A DNA stretch of 64,000 bases from Platycnemis pennipes (Eukaryota > Arthropoda > Insecta > Odonata > Platycnemididae), in the NCBI GenBank assembly GCA_933228895.1, contig OW121853.1:124640133-124704132 (forward strand), read 5' to 3'. The position numbers and the translations under genes are program-made. This document shows positions 63,001 through 64,000 of this stretch, piece after piece. Every line of letters begins with the position of its first letter. The stretch's first letter is position 1. The notes under the pieces were generated by a model. The model was not told the origin of the DNA. It saw only the letters and a list, made by a program, of their open reading frames with translations, and made no database searches.

Positions 63001-64000
63001 AGGAATCAGCTACATCCAGAATGTGTTAAAATGTTAATTTTTTAAAATAAAAACTTAAAGGAATACAATGAATTATACTGTTAGTTCGAGTGTTTAATTC
63101 AATTGTATGAGTAAAATTAGTGATAGAATTCATAATAAAGTATAAAATTAAGGGGAATATGAAGATTTGGCTCTGAAATTATACTTGGGTTTCAAGGAAA
63201 TAGTGACATTTAAAAGTTAGTTAAAGTTTAGGATCAAAGGTAAGATTTGGATTTGAGAAAAACTGGATTCGATCCATTTCTAGGTGAAACAAACGGTAAA
63301 ATTATTTTTTAATTTGCCTGGGGGTTGTTTGAAACCATTGGGACCTTCTCAAATAGGTAACCAAGGAGTCACATGGTATAAACACGAATGGTTCGCAAAT
63401 TTAGCGTGTCTGAATCACTCATTACGTTATCATCAATTGTTTTCAAATTGAGTGGACAATTGAAGGAAAAATTATTGCAAAAATATTTTTAAATTCCCTA
63501 CCAATTCTATCCAATCCTTATATGTACTTGCTTGAATTCATAATGGTCATTTCTTTGGTTGAAAATTCCTTAGCAATTCATACCATAATTATCTCACACC
63601 TTTTATATTAGAACTAACTCACTCTCTAAAGAAAAATATCTGTGCAATTATTAAGAATATATGTAATACATTTTGGATAGTCAAACAAAAATTCAATAAC
63701 AGTTGAATAGGTTAAGCAACATGTGAAGGCTTCTGTGGTGTACTTATAGCAAGTGCAGCATATTACTGGAATTCATGTTTTTTTTTGTTTTAGTGAACAC
63801 TGTTGCCCCAACTTTCCAATAGCTAATCATCCAGAAGGTTGAAGACCTAAAGATGCCTACTGAGAAGTTCCATTTACAATCAGGTGCACGTACCCGACTC
63901 CATCCTCTGCCTCTTCCTCGCCCACGCTGACCCCTGAACTCATCCCCAGAAGTATTTTCCCTCGAGGTGTTGGCATCAGGTGAGCAATCACCCCTAGGCT
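44026..64000 (-). CDS. CCDC9: CCDC9-like protein, 5' partial; 6 exons
   Basis: Exons in transcript order: 64000-63894 (cut by the window edge), 58657-58455, 49317-49265, 49163-48981, 48280-48152, 45074-44026. All junctions have AG/GT borders and matching phases, giving about 574 residues to the stop. The Arg/Gly-rich [20 protein letters not shown] stretch is followed by [15 protein letters not shown] and [11 protein letters not shown]. These closely match vertebrate CCDC9 (EREKIDQER...GQWRREWDAEK). A Lys/Ser-rich linker, [12 protein letters not shown] and a long Glu/Asp-rich disordered tail with [10 protein letters not shown] follow. CCDC9 is listed as a probable exon-junction-complex component; whether this protein has that role is inference. 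CCDC9B is a paralogue in vertebrates, so 'CCDC9-like' is the safe name. The N-terminal coiled coil lies outside the window. Confidence 0.85.
45075..47295. other. CCDC9-like intron, no gene recognised
   Basis: No coding segment or clear transposon end. A weak tRNA box B-like motif near 45165 (minus) is too poor to call. Confidence 0.45.
47296..48047. mobile_element. pogo-like MITE (752 bp) with TA target sites
   Basis: Ends CAGTGAAACCTCCTTATAAT and (reverse complement of right) CAGTGAAACCTCCCTATAAT are inverted repeats flanked by TA on both sides. Further inside, GAGGTTCGTTAT-like and GGGAGGTTTTCG motifs repeat the terminal pattern. No transposase was found. The terminus resembles the family-1 Tigger end at 1616 (CAGTAAAACCTC). 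Confidence 0.85.
48152..48280 (-). CDS. CCDC9: CCDC9-like exon
   Basis: Acceptor ATAATTGTAG, donor AAAG|GTAAGG (minus strand). It encodes [20 protein letters not shown], then [20 protein letters not shown]. Phase agrees with both neighbours. Confidence 0.8.
48981..49163 (-). CDS. CCDC9: CCDC9-like exon
   Basis: Acceptor TTAAACACAG, donor AAAG|GTCAGT (minus strand). It encodes [20 protein letters not shown], then a Ser/Lys-rich stretch and [11 protein letters not shown]. Phase agrees with both neighbours. Confidence 0.82.
49265..49317 (-). CDS. CCDC9: CCDC9-like short exon
   Basis: Acceptor CTTATTTCAG, donor AGAG|GTAAGC (minus strand), 53 bp. It encodes [17 protein letters not shown]. The leading T completes GAT (Asp) with the GA left by the exon at 58455, and the trailing G feeds the next exon. 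The basic KKKKR run parallels the Arg-rich stretch of CCDC9. Confidence 0.8.
49384..50277 (-). mobile_element. 5'-truncated LINE (CR1/Jockey-like) 3' end
   Basis: An intact 216-codon minus-strand frame (50263-49613) carries the RT thumb and C-terminal region. It reads [76 protein letters not shown] and [13 protein letters not shown] non-coding 3' tail follows and ends in AATAAAACTATCTATCTATC. Truncation removes the catalytic palm. The ORF lacks stops, so the insertion is fairly young. Clade assignment is tentative. Confidence 0.85.
50584..50774. repeat. Fold-back repeat with hammerhead-like core motifs
   Basis: About 80-bp arms (50584-50664 and the complement of 50696-50774) pair almost perfectly around a ~30-base loop. 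On the minus strand the left arm reads CCTGAAGATGCCAGCTGGAA, then TGCCGGCAAAACCG. On the plus strand the right arm reads GCCAGCTGGAATGCTGGC, then GAAACCGTTGTC. Together they show a CUGANGA box, a GCCAGC/GCTGGC stem and a GAAA box, the core order of hammerhead ribozymes. Neither arm keeps both boxes. Confidence 0.65.
50775..52149. other. CCDC9-like intron, no gene recognised
   Basis: No coding or transposon pattern I can name. A GC-richer stretch near 51610-51720 may belong to an unknown repeat. Confidence 0.4.
52150..52230. repeat. hAT left-end fragment
   Basis: GGATGGGGCATTTGAATCTT, then CAAATCCCTCGAAT, closely parallels the left end of the hAT at 28086 (GATGGGTCATTTGAATCTTC). No partner right end with a matching duplication was seen nearby. 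Confidence 0.55.
52280..52960 (+). pseudogene. piggyBac-like transposase relic
   Basis: Frames read in succession [97 protein letters not shown] and [18 protein letters not shown]. The '[19 protein letters not shown]' signature of piggyBac transposases (with the first catalytic Asp in IDE) is clear. In-frame stops at several Arg/Gly codons and one frameshift near 52575 inactivate it. The N- and C-terminal parts and TIRs were not identified. Confidence 0.82.
53440..54240 (+). pseudogene. RTE apurinic endonuclease domain
   Basis: [20 protein letters not shown] opens the domain. [14 protein letters not shown] holds the catalytic Glu. [15 protein letters not shown] and [13 protein letters not shown] (the G-D-x-N motif) follow, then [20 protein letters not shown] (the IDYI motif) and [15 protein letters not shown] (S-D/N-H-x-L-V motif; Asp replaced by Asn). 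A stop near 53767 splits the ORF. Similar proteins are commonly annotated as craniofacial development protein 2-like. Confidence 0.85.
54240..55284 (+). pseudogene. RTE reverse transcriptase and C-terminal region
   Basis: The remnants start at the palm ([12 protein letters not shown] motif A region). [20 protein letters not shown] (motif B) follows, then [15 protein letters not shown] (catalytic box FxDD), [15 protein letters not shown] and [20 protein letters not shown]. The C-terminal part is [40 protein letters not shown] and [18 protein letters not shown] motifs 0-1 are deleted, and stops occur near 54270, 54537 and 54975. Confidence 0.87.
55316..56433. other. CCDC9-like intron, no gene recognised
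   Basis: Short frames on both strands near 55930-56215 overlap and show no motifs. No transposon ends are clear. Confidence 0.4.
56434..57923. mobile_element. TIR element or pair of solo ends, superfamily not assigned
   Basis: The left end TACTGTATTTACTCGTGGAA and the reverse complement of the right end TACCATATTTACTCGTGTAA, each followed by GCNGNGCNCC, are inverted repeats of about 30 bp. A second, partial copy of the right-end motif is at about 57818-57845 (GGTGCGTGGCTTACAC). No transposase is visible in the 1.5-kb interior. Confidence 0.5.
58455..58657 (-). CDS. CCDC9: CCDC9-like exon with REKIDQ/WRREWD block
   Basis: Acceptor TTGGTTTTTAG, donor CAGGA|GTAAGT (minus strand). It encodes [20 protein letters not shown], then [20 protein letters not shown] and [14 protein letters not shown]. 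This is the most conserved region of the CCDC9 family and is the basis of the gene name. Confidence 0.92.
58869..59880 (+). mobile_element. Penelope-like element 3' part with GIY-YIG endonuclease
   Basis: The frame 58869-59378 reads [20 protein letters not shown] and [20 protein letters not shown], with N-TRFNEHKK following. This is the GIY-YIG-like nuclease fold (GVY...YIG, Arg, then EH) found at the C-terminus of Penelope-like retroelements, including the extra Cys pair. A C-rich 3' untranslated region follows, ending with CTGACGATGATGTATCAACA, then TTGATACCCGGGTCGC, a hairpin typical of these elements' ends. The RT domain is absent (5' truncation). Confidence 0.8.
59903..60621. repeat. ~30-bp inverted repeats flanking ~660 bp
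   Basis: ATGGACCAATTCCATTTCAA, then CTCGGGCAGG, at 59903 is repeated in reverse complement at 60589-60621 with one or two differences. The interior is AT-rich and non-coding. It may be a MITE that inserted at the end of the Penelope-like element. No duplication was found. Confidence 0.45.
60951..62190 (+). repeat. 441-bp tandem repeat array, about 2.8 units
   Basis: CGTCATTTTCCTACTGTCCT begins units at about 60952, 61393 and 61834. Units 1 and 2 appear identical by eye over their full length, while unit 3 diverges near its end (ATACTCGTC instead of ATACGGGTC) and is cut short. A single flanking copy of the upstream segment (60780-60950) is shared with the related copy at 35620. The repeated 63-codon frames at 61119 and 61560 are by-products, not genes. 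It lies in the first intron of the CCDC9-like gene seen here. Confidence 0.95.
62321..62565. mobile_element. Fold-back element, ~63-bp arms
   Basis: GTTCGGGTGCACCCCGTGTA...ACCAGGTGTGATACCTGACA at the left and the reverse complement of 62503-62565 (GTTCAGGTGTATCCTGCGTA...) pair over about 63 bases. They flank a ~117-bp G-rich centre. No coding capacity; superfamily unknown. Confidence 0.7.
62590..62765 (-). repeat. tRNA-derived SINE-like sequence, minus strand
   Basis: On the minus strand TGGCAGTGAGGTAAAGTCC (box A-like) and GGGCTTGAGTCCCACC (box B) are properly spaced, followed by a unique body. This is a tRNA-like head without a full cloverleaf. Confidence 0.5.
62900..63283 (+). pseudogene. 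hAT transposase C-terminal (dimerisation) relic with right end
   Basis: The frame [20 protein letters not shown], then [20 protein letters not shown] and LIF stop, is the hAT C-terminal dimerisation domain ('RKYLSIPATSAPSERxFSxAG...KRNRLxPExVxxLxFL'). About 190 bp later GATTTGGATTTGAGAAAAAC, then TGGATTCGATCC, matches the right-end subterminal sequence of the hAT at 28086-33739. The rest of the transposase is missing. Confidence 0.82.
63894..64000 (-). CDS. CCDC9: CCDC9-like exon, cut by window edge
   Basis: The open frame on the minus strand reads [20 protein letters not shown], then [13 protein letters not shown], with donor GTACGT at 63893-63888. It joins in phase to the exon at 58657, giving the continuous RG-rich tract of CCDC9. 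The 5' border is beyond the window. Confidence 0.85.

Noticed and set aside
52150..63283. One giant hAT element spanning the left-end fragment at 52150 and the right end at 63283
   Set aside because: The 8 bases outside the two ends do not match, so they are not the two ends of one insertion.

Overview
The window looks like a piece of an AT-rich, transposon-rich animal nuclear genome, most likely an arthropod (probably an insect). It has two spliced protein-coding genes with large introns, GT-AG splice sites and no bacterial-style gene packing. The repeat load (pogo/Tigger, hAT, piggyBac and Harbinger-like DNA transposons, RTE and other non-LTR retrotransposons, a Penelope-like element, tRNA-derived SINEs) is typical of large arthropod genomes. 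I cannot name the species.

The two genes are convergent (tail to tail). On the + strand, 17 exons between 9496 and 41502 encode about 943 residues of the ciliary/axonemal protein CFAP70 (TTC18). Reading phases agree across every junction. Only the extreme N-terminal exons are missing; I did not find them and they may lie upstream of the window. On the - strand, six exons from 44026 to the right edge (64000) encode the C-terminal part of a CCDC9-like protein: Gly/Arg-rich region, the conserved REKIDQ/WRREWD block, then a long acidic tail. Its 5' exons lie beyond the window. About 2.5 kb separates the two stop codons.

Nearly everything else is mobile-element debris in introns. From left to right: piggyBac relic (840-1420); Tigger-like element with TIRs (1616-4851); Tigger-like copy 1 of a second family (6134-8300); Harbinger-like MITE (10435-11080); hAT-like element containing Helitron helicase remains (11429-12824); 5S-rRNA-like sequence (14967-15055) beside a non-autonomous hAT with a perfect 8-bp duplication (15096-16003); a large inverted-repeat element (17395-18340); tRNA-derived SINEs; a Harbinger-like MITE (21692-21927); a 136-bp palindrome with a 12-bp target duplication (26991-27126); and a three-layer nest, hAT 28086-33739 containing Tigger copy 2 (29766-33565) containing a Harbinger-like insertion (32776-33280). 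Further right come retrotransposon fragments, a TIR MITE (47296-48047), a LINE (49384-50277), a hammerhead-like fold-back (50584-50774), piggyBac (52280-52960), an RTE element (53000-55315), a TIR element (56434-57923), a Penelope-like GIY-YIG region (58869-59880), a 441-bp tandem array (60951-62190), a fold-back (62321-62565) and a hAT transposase C-terminus (62900-63283).

The most distinctive theme is the number of fold-back (head-to-head inverted) structures. Some are built from tRNA-like SINE heads, some from sequences carrying partial hammerhead-ribozyme-like cores, and one is flanked by a 12-bp target duplication. All calls were made by eye from the sequence; no database or folding program was run.
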